Part shown: positions 42,121 through 52,194 of the stretch, one piece after another
How positions within the stretch are numbered: position 1 is the stretch's first letter
Layout: every line of letters begins with the position of its first letter
Assembly (NCBI GenBank): GCA_023055355.1
Contig: JALJCS010000029.1
Location: 8,123,001-8,187,000, forward strand
Reading direction: 5' to 3'
Origin: Agelaius tricolor
Taxonomy: Eukaryota > Chordata > Aves > Passeriformes > Icteridae
Length of the DNA: 64,000 nt
Position numbers and translations under genes: made by a program
Notes under the pieces: generated by a model
Seen by the model: only the letters and a program-made list of their open reading frames with translations
Database searches by the model: none
What the model was told of the DNA's origin: nothing

Positions 42121-45100
42121 TGTTAACATTTAAATCAGCGCCATGGCCTGGGAATAGCAGCGGCTTAAAAGGACCTCTCCTGAAAAGAGCACAGCGGGGA
42201 CTTGGCTGAAGAGTTCTCTCAGCCCTTCAAGCACGCACGGCTGCTCGGATTCATCAGCGCCAGCGTCACGCTGGTCCATTAGGGCTTGATTGAGCGGCTC
42301 GGGGCTGGGCAGGGAGGGAGGGAAGGGCAGGAGCTGCCCCTTCCCCGGCCTGGCGGCTGAGACCTGCTGGTCCCTTCCCCTTCCACCATCGGGGCGCATC
42401 CCGAGCGGTTCCAGCAGGGTTTGTGCTGCTCTCACGGTCGCTTCTGTCACCGAACTTGAGATCGAGTTAATAAATGTGTAATTGTCTGTCCCGTGCATGA
42501 GGCTTCATCCCGGCCTCTCTATAGTCCAAGGTGCTCTTCAGCATTAGAGTTGAGGTTTAAAATGCTCCTCAGAACCATTTCACTGTGTTTCAAGGAGCCT
42601 GGGTGCTTTGGTAGCTGTGTGATCGTGGAGCCCCTCCGGAGTCCTGCTCAGCTCCTGTCCTTATTTTCTCCAGCAATAACTTCAGCAACTTCATTACTGT
42701 GCTAGAGAAGTTTTTCCTTTTATCTGCTTGGACGTTCTTCCTGTCTGATTTTATTGAAAGGCCCAGTTCTTGTGTGTTATGAGACAGCACAGAAGTCCCA
42801 CTCTACCCCTTACGGACCATCCATTGCCTTTTTATTGCCTCCTCTTAGCAGCTGCCATTCCAAAGCCAGAGTCTCATTTTTTAGGATCTGTCAGGCTCCC
42901 GGACACGTCTGAGATAAGGGCACTTCCCTCGGATCACCGTGCCTGTCTGGGCAGTGCAGAGCCCGGGGGTGATGGTGAGGCTCTGCGGGCTGTGGGGTGC
43001 AGGATCCATCCCAGCAGCAGCGCCAGCAGCTGCAGGAGCCTCCCTGCCCTTCACGGCGGAGCAGGAGCTTTCAGCGAGCTGTCTGTAATGTTGGCAGCCC
43101 CGTTAGCTGAGCTGACAGGATTAATTTAAAATCCCATATGGTGCAAGGCTTGGCTTTTCCCTCCCAGACTGCTCCCTGGGAGGATTGGGAGCTGCCTTTG
43201 GTGTCCTGCTGCCACCTCACCCCCATCCTGCTGACCCCGGGGCAGCCCTGGGCAGCTGCTGTCCTGCCCAGGTGCTGGTGCCACTCTCGCCTCTCTCAGG
43301 GCAATAAAGCTCATCAAAGCCTGTAACTGGATGCTCGGAGCCATATGGACTTTCAAGGTCCTCTCTGGAGCACTGGGAGTGATTTAGGGGGTTTGGGGGA
43401 AGGGGGAAGTGCCCACCTTTGACCCTGGATCTGACACAGCAGCTGAAAAAATAAATACTCCAGTTGCTGGGTAAAACATGCAGGGGAATGGTCCCTCCTG
43501 AGCGGGGCAGGGGTCCTGGCCGTGCCCTGTGCTCCCAGCAGGGCACTGGGAGCTGGAGGGTCTGGGGTAGGAAAACCAGAGTGCCAGCACAGGAACAGCT
43601 TTGGCAGCCACAGGGCAGCCAGAACAGAGGTTCTGCTCATGAGTTCGGTTTGGTTTAATGTAACTTCAGGCAGGTGAATTATTCTTTCTGCACTTGTTAC
43701 TTCTGCAGCTCCCAGCACTGAGGTTTTGTTGGTTAATGTTTATAAAGCCTTTTGAAATGTGGCTGCTGGCATGTCGGTCCAACAAAGGGAAGCAATTGTG
43801 AACAATGAAAGAATATTTTCCAAAATACGGTGTAGTAAAAGCAGCTGAGATAAGGTCTGCTCTCATTAATTTAAAAAATGATATTTTTCCTTCTTCTTTC
43901 AATAAAAACTGTCTGCATGATAAACTGACATCTTTAACAATTGTTTAAGCTGCACAGGTTTAAATATATACTTCCTGCATAGGCTGCTGATGAGTCACTA
44001 GTCAAAATTATTTATCAGCAGCGATGGCTCTGTGCTAGACAGCGTTAGACAGAGCTCTTTGTTCTCTGGCCAGAGCTACGTGGTTACCGAGAGCTGTTAC
44101 CGGGGCCCTACAGCTCTGCCCGTGATTAAATGGTTCTGAGTCAACTTTAACATCTTTGGGAAGCTGCAGCAGTTTTGGGAAGGGGCAGGTAGGGTGCTGA
44201 GGATGCAGTATTGTCCGCAGTGTGAGGACAGAGGCGGGGCTGGAGCCAGGGAATGCTGTTAGAAATGCATTTGGGCATCTCAGTGCTCTGAGCTCCACTG
44301 TCAATTTTTGAACACTTACGCTCCCATTTCTTTTGATTGCAAACACACAAACGCTCTCCAGCCAGAGTGAGAGAAAACTCACCATGCAGAGAAAAGAGCA
44401 GACAGGCTACACCGAGGGCTGAGGGTGAGAAAAGGGATTTAATGAATGTGTATGGACACACACAACAAGCTTTTAGTAGTGTGTCATGGGATGGCATGTA
44501 GCAAGTACAAGCATTTTAAGGAAGGTTTGCCAGGTACCCCCCAAAGCCAGCTCTGAGGCATTGCTGTGTTGATTTAGAGGCTGTTGGATTTGTGATTTGG
44601 CTTCCCCAGGGCTGATATTTGTAATTCCTGTGAGTCTGGAGGGTGTTGGCCTCACAGGCTCTGCACAGGGAAGGGCACCGGGGCACCAGGGCTGCCCTGG
44701 AAATGGGATGGGGACACGAAGAGGATGGAAATCACTGCTGACAGTGTTGGGCTGAGCCCAGAGAGGAGCCCTGGAGCCCTGGGGATGCCGAGGCCAGCAC
44801 AGCAGGTCTGGGGGACTGGGCCTGCCCTGCTGGCCCCCGGCCAGGGCCATCCCTCTGATGCTCTGCTGCCTCTTGGCTCCGGGACCTGGTGCCACTGAGC
44901 TCCGTAACAGCCCCGTGCCCTTGGCTGCTGGAGGACGGGGGCTCTTTCTCCTGGTGTTGGCAGGGCTGGTCTCCCACACAAAACACCTTTATTTCCTTTT
45001 AATCAAATTGTCACCAGGAGACACGTCTGTTCCCGCTCGCCTTGCTGCTTTCATCAGGGTGAGGACGGGGCCGTCCTTTGGAGCGGTGGATGCGGATGCA

Positions 45101-45300
45101 AAACACCTCAGCCAGGCAGGGCAGGGGGTATCAAAGCACTGCCTGAAGAGGTGGGATGCTGGGATTTGCATACGCGATTGCCAGCTGAAATGCAAACAGC
45201 AGAGATGTGAAAATCAGTGGGAAGGGTGAGCATGAAAAGCAGGGGCAGGCTGGGGAGGGGGGAGCAGGGCAGGTGGGGAGAGAAGCAGCGAGATATGAAA
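42121..45300. other. Unassigned stretch
   Basis: 43080-43140 has GACAGGATTAATTTAAAATCCC, and 43640-44030 is AT-rich with TTAATGTTTATAAAGCC, GATAAACTGACA and TTTAAATATATAC. Elsewhere GC-rich with no recognised exon or transposon. Confidence 0.38.
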
Positions 45301-46540
45301 GAGGAGGAAAACGAACACACAGAATATTTTAACTTACAGAAAAGTTTCTTGTACGGCAGACAGATGATGAAAGGGAGACAGTGAGGAATTATTAGGACAG
45401 AAGATAAGGAAACAGCAGAGATAGGAAATAATTATTTTGTATCTGTCTTTATAAATGAAAATGAAGGGCATTAACTTAAATAGGATTTAGATTTTCAGGG
45501 ACAGAAGGGGATGAATTAGGAAGTGCTCAGATAGCAGCAGAAACCATTATTAAAGGTTGGGGGCTCTTGAAACAGGCGCTGTGGCTGTGCAGAGGCAGCC
45601 GGGGTGTCCCAGGCAGGGAGGGACACCCGGGGTGCCCAAATCCCATGTGTGACTGAGGGATGCCCAGTCCTGCTGGGGCCGGCCCGCCCCACACTCACCC
45701 CAGGCTGAATCGCCCCAAAAACCTGCATGGGGCTGTTTTCTCTCTCAAAACCCTCCTGGCTTGTGGCACACGGTTCTCCATTAAAGACGCTTCTGTTTAG
45801 GATAATGATAATTAGGAACACTTTCTAATATTGCTGTGGGGGGTAAAAATAGAAATCCACCCCCAGTAAGAACTTCCTTAAGGCATGTTTTTATCCCCCT
45901 TACATACAAGTAGAATGAATTCAGCAAGTCAAGCATTTTCATTACATTCTAAAGCCAAACAGCCCTCGGCCCTGTTACATTTTCATGCACTTAAAGAGCA
46001 CTTGCAAAATTCTTTTCATTTGCACTTAGTTTAATTTCAGATGATGTTTTCATCACTGTGCCCCCACTTTGCACACACAGCCTCCTACCTGTGGTTATCC
46101 AGGAGAATAGAACCTCATCTACATAACCAGAAATGTTTATTTCCCTGGTTTGATGTACAAATGGGCAGGTTGGAGTGAGCTGCTGATGGCAGATGTGGAG
46201 GTTTGGAGGAGCAATTAATTTGAAATTATATGTCAAGATTTCCAAACAGACCAGTGACATCGAGTTTAATGTCAGAAATTGAGCTATTTGAGCACAGCCT
46301 GACCTTGGGGGCTGCATGTTAATGACATTCCAGAAATACTCTTGGAAGTGCTGCGGTTTGGGCTCTGAACCTCATGAGCCACTTGGGAAAATCCCTTCTT
46401 CACCTCTGGCAACCTGATAACGAACTTTGAACTTTTGCCCTGATAAACAACATCAAACAGGCTTTAAATAAACCAAATAACAGTAATTTCTCTTAACCTC
46501 AGACTCTTAATAACACTTCTCTGTTGTGTTGCTCTGATAC
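45301..46540. other. AT-rich candidate conserved stretch
   Basis: Mostly AT-rich except 45560-45720. Blocks include AGGAAATAATTATTTTGTATC, GGATAATGATAATTAGGAAC and TTTTCATTACATTC, and GAGCAATTAATTTGAAATTATATG near 46209. No simple repeat, no open frame with known domain. Reads like two or three conserved non-coding elements. Confidence 0.38.
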
Positions 46541-48339
46541 ACTGAACTTTGCTGGTAATGGGTTTGGCTTTGGTGCTGATGAGCTGACTCCTCTCAGCTC
46601 ATCCCTGTGGTTTCCATAGGGTCTTGCTGGTGGATCTGCCCACCTTGTCCCCCCTAGAGGAGCTGGAGGATGGATTTGGGGGTGGCACTGGGCTGGCAGC
46701 ATCACATAACCCAGTGGCACCTCACTCTGCTCCAGCTGGAGAACTGAGGGCGTGGGGATACCCCAGTGGAGCCCCCAAGCCCATTGCACCCAGCTGGGAG
46801 CAAGGGGAGATCTCCAGGTCCCCCTCCTGCTGAATCCTCATGGAGGAGCTGGAGGAGTTGTGTGTCTGCTGCCTGGGAGAGGAGCAGGATCAGCCTCGTG
46901 AGTGGGCGAGTCACTTATTTATAACTCTCCCACTGAGAGTGAGTTTGTTTAATTTCTGGAGCAGCACAGCGCCGGCGAGTGCGGCTGTATAAATTTGCTA
47001 ACAATAGTGTCTGAGCCTATATATAAACCTGGAGACACTGCAGTCCGCCGTGCATTCCAATTAACAGGAAGATGCATGATCTATGGCACGCCAGAGGTGA
47101 GCTGGGGCTTTACCTTGATGCTGCTCTTATCAGTCCCAACCTCCCTGGGAGCAGCGCCTGCCTGCCTGCTTTCTAGAGCTGTGCAGAGCGTTTGGTAGTG
47201 CCTGCTCTGTCCTCTGCTCTTGGGATTTGGGGCTCCTGATGTGCTCAGACCCACACGCGTGGGCCCCTGGGGCTTTGGCCACTGGCCTTGTGCCCCATTT
47301 TCTCATCCATCTCGTGGCTGATTGCAATAACTGTGGGATGGCAGTGGCTTGGCAGACCCTGGGTGGGGCTGGTGGCTCGTGGTCCCCAGAGGAGGTGGAA
47401 GGGAGAGGAGGGACGCAGGGAGCAGCAGATGACATTGCAGTGGGAAGGGCAGCACATCAGCCAGGAAACAGCTCCGGGCTCTGGAACAGACGTCACTGGA
47501 AAGAGGGGCTCTACGAGATGTCCATGACACTGTTAATTGTTAATTGATAAAATCTGACACAGACTAAAGGCCAGAATCTGCATGAGTGAAGCTGAGCTTG
47601 TCCTGTAAATTACCCATGCACAGCTCGAGTTTCTGCCTTGGCTATTCTGTCAGCAAGAATAGGGCTATTCACCTGGCAAAGTGGAAAACCATGATTGAAA
47701 TGAGATTTACAGCACAGTTGTGGGAAATAATCAAAATGAGAGGCTGCCTTTTCAAGCCACCCACTGCCAGCAGGGAGGCAGCCAAGGGGCTGCCATGGCT
47801 GGGGCGGTGGCTGCTGTGTGGGGCACCTGGGGACACCGGTGCTGCTGCCCTGGGGCTGGGAGCTCAGGGGAAGGCAGGAATTGGGGGCTGGGGGCTCCCT
47901 GGGGCAGTTCAGGGTGGATTGACATCCACCAAGCTGCATCTGTAACGTACCTGCAATTGCAACATTGCTCATTATGGCCTTATAGAAATGAACTCATCAT
48001 AAGCACTTGAGCAAAGGGAGGTTCCCTCTGGGCAGGGCCATGTGTCTGCTCGCTCTTGGTGGGGAGCTGGCTCAAAAGCCAGTCTGAGCTCTGGTGAGGG
48101 TGTGTGAAGGTTCAGAGGAGCAGAGTGGCCTGCTGGGCGGTGCAAGGACGATTTATGCCCTGAGTGAGCTCAGCGGGCACAGGCTCAGCCCCTGCTCAGA
48201 GCAGCTGTTTGACATGCAGCAGCCAGAGCACATTCTGCACCGTCTTAATGGAGCCAAGTAAATCCCATCAGCTCCAGAGGCTGCAGACTGGACCTGGGGA
48301 GGGGCTGCTCCAGCCTCCTGAGAAACCCAGTTACAATAT
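46541..48339. other. Unassigned stretch with TATA-like site
   Basis: 46900-47110 contains GTATAAATTTGCTAACAATAG and a full TATATATAAA at 47018-47027, followed 70 bp on by CCAGAGGTGAGC, which resembles a splice donor. The rest is GC-rich apart from 47960-48005 (TGCAATTGCAACATTGCTC). No complete gene model can be drawn. Confidence 0.33.
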
Positions 48340-49160
48340 CACCACTTTATGTCATGCAAGAGAAAAGGTGCAATTTAAAATCCCATCCTTCAGGTGCAGC
48401 GAGCAGCCTTTGGTTGTCAAAACTGCATTTCTTTAAGGCAGTGGCCCAGAATAAACTGGTAATGAAGAGTCATTTGACAGCAGGCAAGCTGGAAACATGT
48501 CTATGAAAATAATACAAGAGTTTCTAGTTTATCGTGCGTTTAGGTGACTTATTTTTTCCCTGTGCAGCTCCTCACCACCACAGGCAGTTCAGCAGAGCTG
48601 TGCCCTGGGGAAGGAGGTGCCTGAGCAGCTGCAGGTGTGTGTGGAAGGAATGTGCCTCACAGACTGAGCACTGCCAGGCTCCTTCAGCTCCTCCTGGGCA
48701 CAAGCAACCCCTCAGTCAGTTCTGCTTCAGGGCCAGAGCTTGGGAGGGAGGTTCTGGGTACCCAGCTGTGCTGCATTCCAGCTGCTGCTCCCTTGGCCAT
48801 GGCATCTCCCGTGCCAGCCAGTGCCACAGTCAGAAATCACATCTCCTACACAGGGCAGAGGATAGGTGCCCATTCCTCGACGTTCACATCATCCCCTCGC
48901 AGTCTGGAAGCTGTGGCTGACAAGACCTATTATTTTTCCAGTTATCCAAACTGTCTGCATCGTAACAGCTTCCTACTTCAGTCGAGGCAGTCTGAAAAGT
49001 TTAATATCATTTCAAATCAGAGTGCCAATAAAACTTGACATTATTAATATGATGTCAAGGGGTTTTCCAACTGCTTAGGGAAAAACAACGTGTCCCATTA
49101 AACAAAGCTCCCTGCATTGTGAAATATTAAGTGACTTTTCAACGAGTGCCAGCTGGAGCT
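48340..49160. other. Candidate conserved non-coding blocks
   Basis: 48345-48545 (TTTATGTCATGCAAG, GAAAATAATACAAGAG, TTTATCGTGCGTTTAGG) and 48920-49150 (CTATTATTTTTCCAG, ACATTATTAATATGATGTC) are AT-rich and complex. The part between is ordinary. No coding signal. Confidence 0.38.
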
Positions 49161-49487
49161 ATTAGTTTTCCTTTGGTGCTGCTGATGTGGAGAGGAGGTC
49201 TGGCTGAGAACCTTTTATGAAGACATTAGCAGGATCCATGCAGTCGGAAAGGCTTTTGCTTTCCAAGGGGCCGCGCTCGATCTGGGCTGCGTCTGCCAGG
49301 ATGAATTATTAAAGGCACTAAATTCGTTCGGGGGGATGTGCCTCCCCCCGTTGATGCACTGGTTACACTGGGGAGTCTGCAGCCTCTACTGGGACTTGGA
49401 GCCAAGATTTCCATAAATGAGCCCAGCCCTGATCTTCTCCCAGCTCTCCCCACGGGAGCTGGGGAGCGGGGAGTGCAGCTGCTGCTG

Positions 49488-49690
49488 TCATAGAAGGCCT
49501 TGGCTTCTATGGGCACTTTGGAGATCATTTGGTTCCACCCCCTGATATGGACAGGGACAGCTTCCCCTGTCTCAGGCTGCTCCAGGCCCTGTCCAGCCTG
49601 GCTTTGAGCATTTCCAGAGATGGGGCAGCTTCTCTGGGCACCTGTGCCAGGGCCTCAGCCCCTCAGCACAGAACATCCCTTGCTCTGCCC
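49488..49690 (-). mobile_element. CR1 LINE 3' fragment (minus strand)
   Basis: The plus strand reads GAGATCATTTGGTTCCACCC, GGACAGGGACAGCTTCC, GCTCCAGGCCCTGTCCAGCC, TTTCCAGAGATGGGGCAGC and TTCTCTGGGCACCTGTGCC in the order of the reversed avian CR1 3' region. The terminal part has been changed to CATAGAAG-GCCTTGG-CTTCTATG, an 8-bp hairpin at 49489-49511. About 200 bp remain and no coding part. Confidence 0.92.
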
Positions 49691-51466
49691 TGGGCTGGAT
49701 GGGGTTGGTTGTGCTGGGGTCACTGCCCAGCACAGCCCTGCCTTGGCTCGGTGCTGGTTTGCAGGCAGGGTTTCCCAGGGTCTCCTGCTGCTGCTTTCCA
49801 GCCTGGCTGCTTTTCCTGGAGGGTGCTCAGGCAGCTCACAGCCGGTGGGAGGCCTGATGTTCCTGCAATCCTTCCTCTGCCTCCCAGTCCTTGTGAAAGA
49901 AAATCGCTTCATCTCTTTGTCCAGACTAAACATGTTCTGCACAAAAAAAGTTGAAACAGATTTTTTTTAGCAAGCCTTTGGTACCACGCCCGGGACTGAG
50001 CGGGGATTTGTGTGCTCCAGGCTTTGTGCAGCACATGAAAGCCTCAGCTACACACGATGTTTATACTGGGCACGTGTTGGTGCATGTTCTCAAACACACC
50101 CCTGAATGCTGGGCTTGGCTCTGCCTCCACCTCTGGTGTCCCCACTGGTACAATAAGGAGGGCTTTGATGCCTCACAGGGGAAGTGAAAGTGTTTAATTT
50201 AACTTTTATGAACTTCTTTGACAATGTAAGAGCAGTGCATATAAAGCTGGGTTTCAGGGAAGTCGAGGCAGTGATGTCCCACTTTTATCTCTGAGAGAGA
50301 TCCCACATCTGAGCTCAAACCCTCCAGCCCCCAGGGCTCCCAGCCAGCCGTGCTTGTGCCTTCAGGCCATAACTATTTTTGACACTTTAAGCCAATAAAA
50401 TCACAACCCCCTGTTCCCATTCTAATGCAGCAGGACCAACAGCTTTGCTGCCTGAGCCATCAATGCTGCCAGGAGCCAGGCCAGGGCTGGACAGGAGCCT
50501 GCAGCCAGCTCCCTTCCCACAGGAGCCACCATCCCAAGGGTCCCACCTGCCTGGAGCTGGAACCTGCCCCAGCAGCCCAGGCACTGCCCGGGGCTGTCCC
50601 CCTGGAGTGCCTCTGCTGCTCTGGGGCTCTGTGCCCCAGCCAGGGCAGGAGCTCTGGCTCCAGGGGTGGATGCTGCTTCAGCTCCCCAGCAAGCCCAGCT
50701 CCTGGAAGGACAGCAGGCAGTTTTTATGCAGCCTTCAAGGGGGAGGAAGATTCTTGCTGCCTTTTTCCTGCTGCACAACCTTCCTTCACCTTCCTTCTTT
50801 TAATGTCTTAATCAAGAGGCTGATAAAAGAAGTGATCCATGAAAAGGACGGGTATCTTGACAAGGCACAGAGGCTTGTGGCAGCACTTTCCCCACAGATC
50901 AGCATCCTCCACGCGACGGAGAGACAAAAAAGGCAGATTTTTGTACCCTTAAGCTTCCACCACTGCAGTTCAAAAGACCAATCTTTACAGAAAATAAATT
51001 TAAAGGAGAATTTTTGATGTATATGATGGTCTCTTGTGGTCGACAGGAGTGCTGCTGGCAGTATATGGAGTTATGCAAAGCCAGAGTTGGGATTACTTAA
51101 AAGTGTCTGTAGTTCTTTGATTAACCAGTGTGTATTTTATTTTTTATATGGCACAATCACAGCTCTACATTGATAATATCTTGCTATTATTGTTCGATAC
51201 GCCAAACTCCCCCTTTTCCTTCAGCATGAGGCTGCTTTTTAGGGCTCTATTTAAAGAATTCACTCTCTGCATATTAAATGTGTGGGTTTACAGGAGGGTT
51301 TGTGCTCTCGGGTGTGTTTTGGTGGGATGCTGAGGGCTCTGGAGGCAGGGGAAGGGCCGGGCTGTGCTGTGGGAGCCTCTCTGGGGAAACGCTGCCAGGG
51401 AGGCCCTCAGCATCCTCCTCCCCCAGCTCAGGGTGGTTTTGGAGCTGCCACAGCAGGAATGGAGCT
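49691..51466. other. Unassigned stretch, AT-rich block near end
   Basis: 50780-51290 is AT-rich and complex (GGCTGATAAAAGAAGTGATCC, ACATTGATAATATCTTGC, CTATTATTGTTCGATACG). It is a candidate conserved element. The remainder is GC-rich with no recognised exon or transposon. Confidence 0.38.
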
Positions 51467-51558
51467 GATCTTTGGTGCTGTGCCAGCTTTGCAAGGAGGA
51501 TTGGGGATGCCCTGAGGGGCTGCAGCAGCTGAGGGGCCAAGGCAGGAGGGGCCGAGCT

Positions 51559-51638
51559 GGCCTAATCGAAGCCTACTTAGGATCATTCACCTTATCCATC
51601 TTCATCATCCTCATACCCACATACAGAAACAACCAATA
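51559..51638 (+). pseudogene. ND5: ND5 (NADH dehydrogenase subunit 5) C-terminal fragment, numt
   Basis: With the vertebrate mitochondrial code the frame from 51559 reads Gly-Leu-Ile-Glu-Ala-Tyr-Leu-Gly-Ser-Phe, then a hydrophobic stretch and Thr-Tyr-Arg-Asn-Asn-Gln, ending in TAG at 51637-51639. This resembles the tail of passerine ND5, a membrane subunit of respiratory complex I. Only about 26 codons are present. The stop overlaps the cytochrome b start, which may reflect a small deletion or change in the copy. It is not expressible in the nucleus. Confidence 0.75.
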
Positions 51639-51879
51639 GCCCTCAATCTTTGTAAAACGCACCAAATCCTGAAAATCATCAATGATGCCCAACTGACCTC
51701 CCAGCACCATCAAATATCTCAACATGATGAAACTTCGGGTCTCTATTAGGTGTTTGCTGAATCACTCAAATCGTCACAGGTCTCCTGCTAGCCACACACT
51801 AAACAGCAGACACCAGCCTAGCCTTTTCCTCCATTGCCCACATCCAGACCGAGATGTGCAATTCAGCTGCCTCATCCGA
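51636..51879 (+). pseudogene. CYTB: Cytochrome b N-terminal fragment, numt, frame-shifted
   Basis: Starts at ATA (51636), where functional copies usually have ATG. It then reads Met-Ala-Leu-Asn-Leu under the mitochondrial code, followed by His-Gln-Ile-Leu-Lys-Ile-Ile-Asn-Asp-Ala. One base is missing near 51690 relative to the usual gene. After it come Trp-Trp codons TGA TGA at 51725-51730 and the FGSLLG segment. TAA at 51800-51802 replaces the tyrosine codon of the His-Tyr-Thr-Ala-Asp motif. CAGAC at 51845-51849 replaces the usual three-base cysteine codon before Arg-Asp-Val-Gln-Phe. About the first 80 of roughly 380 codons are present. Cytochrome b is the haem-bearing core of complex III. 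This copy is dead. Confidence 0.93.
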
Positions 51880-52194
51880 GGGGTGAGGGCTCTGCTCTCC
51901 CGCAGGCCCCGCTCCCTTCACACCCTCTCAGATCTTTGGTGCTGTGCCAGCTTTGCAAACAGGACTGGGGATGCTCTGAGGGGCTGCAGCAGCCGAGGGG
52001 CCAAGGCAGGAGGGGCTGAGGGCTCTGCTCTCCCGCAGGCCCCGCTCCCTTCACACCCTCTCAGATCTTTGGTGCTGTGCCAGCTTTGCAAGCAGGACTG
52101 GGGACGCTCTGAGGGGCTGCAGCAGCTGAGGGGCCAAGGCAGGAGATGTGAGGGCTCTGCTCTCCCGCAGGCCCCGCTCCCTTCACACCCTCAC

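Larger units (their letters stand above)
51559..51879 (+). other. Nuclear mitochondrial insertion (numt), ND5 end plus cytochrome b start
   Basis: About 320 bp of mitochondrial sequence inserted into a minisatellite unit. Composition shifts sharply to C- and A-rich with few G, as in the mitochondrial light-strand sense. The ND5 C-terminus joins the cytochrome b N-terminus directly, the bird arrangement. Mammals place ND6 and tRNA-Glu between them. Both pieces are frame-damaged under the mitochondrial code. Confidence 0.95.
51467..52194 (+). repeat. 133-bp minisatellite, 3 copies, interrupted by mitochondrial DNA
   Basis: Copies start GATCTTTGGTGCTGTGCCAG at 51467, 51931 and 52064. The spacing of 133 bp between the second and third is the unit length. 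The first copy is split by the mitochondrial insertion and is otherwise complete. Units contain CTGCAGCAGC, GCAGGAGGGG and CTCTCCCGCAGGCCCCGCTCC. The third differs near GGCAGGAGATGTGAGG. The last base of similarity is near 52194. Confidence 0.95.

Noticed and set aside
49489..49511. 8-bp hairpin CATAGAAG/CTTCTATG as a separate regulatory element
   Set aside because: It coincides with the end of a CR1 fragment, where CATAGAA-type words are normal.
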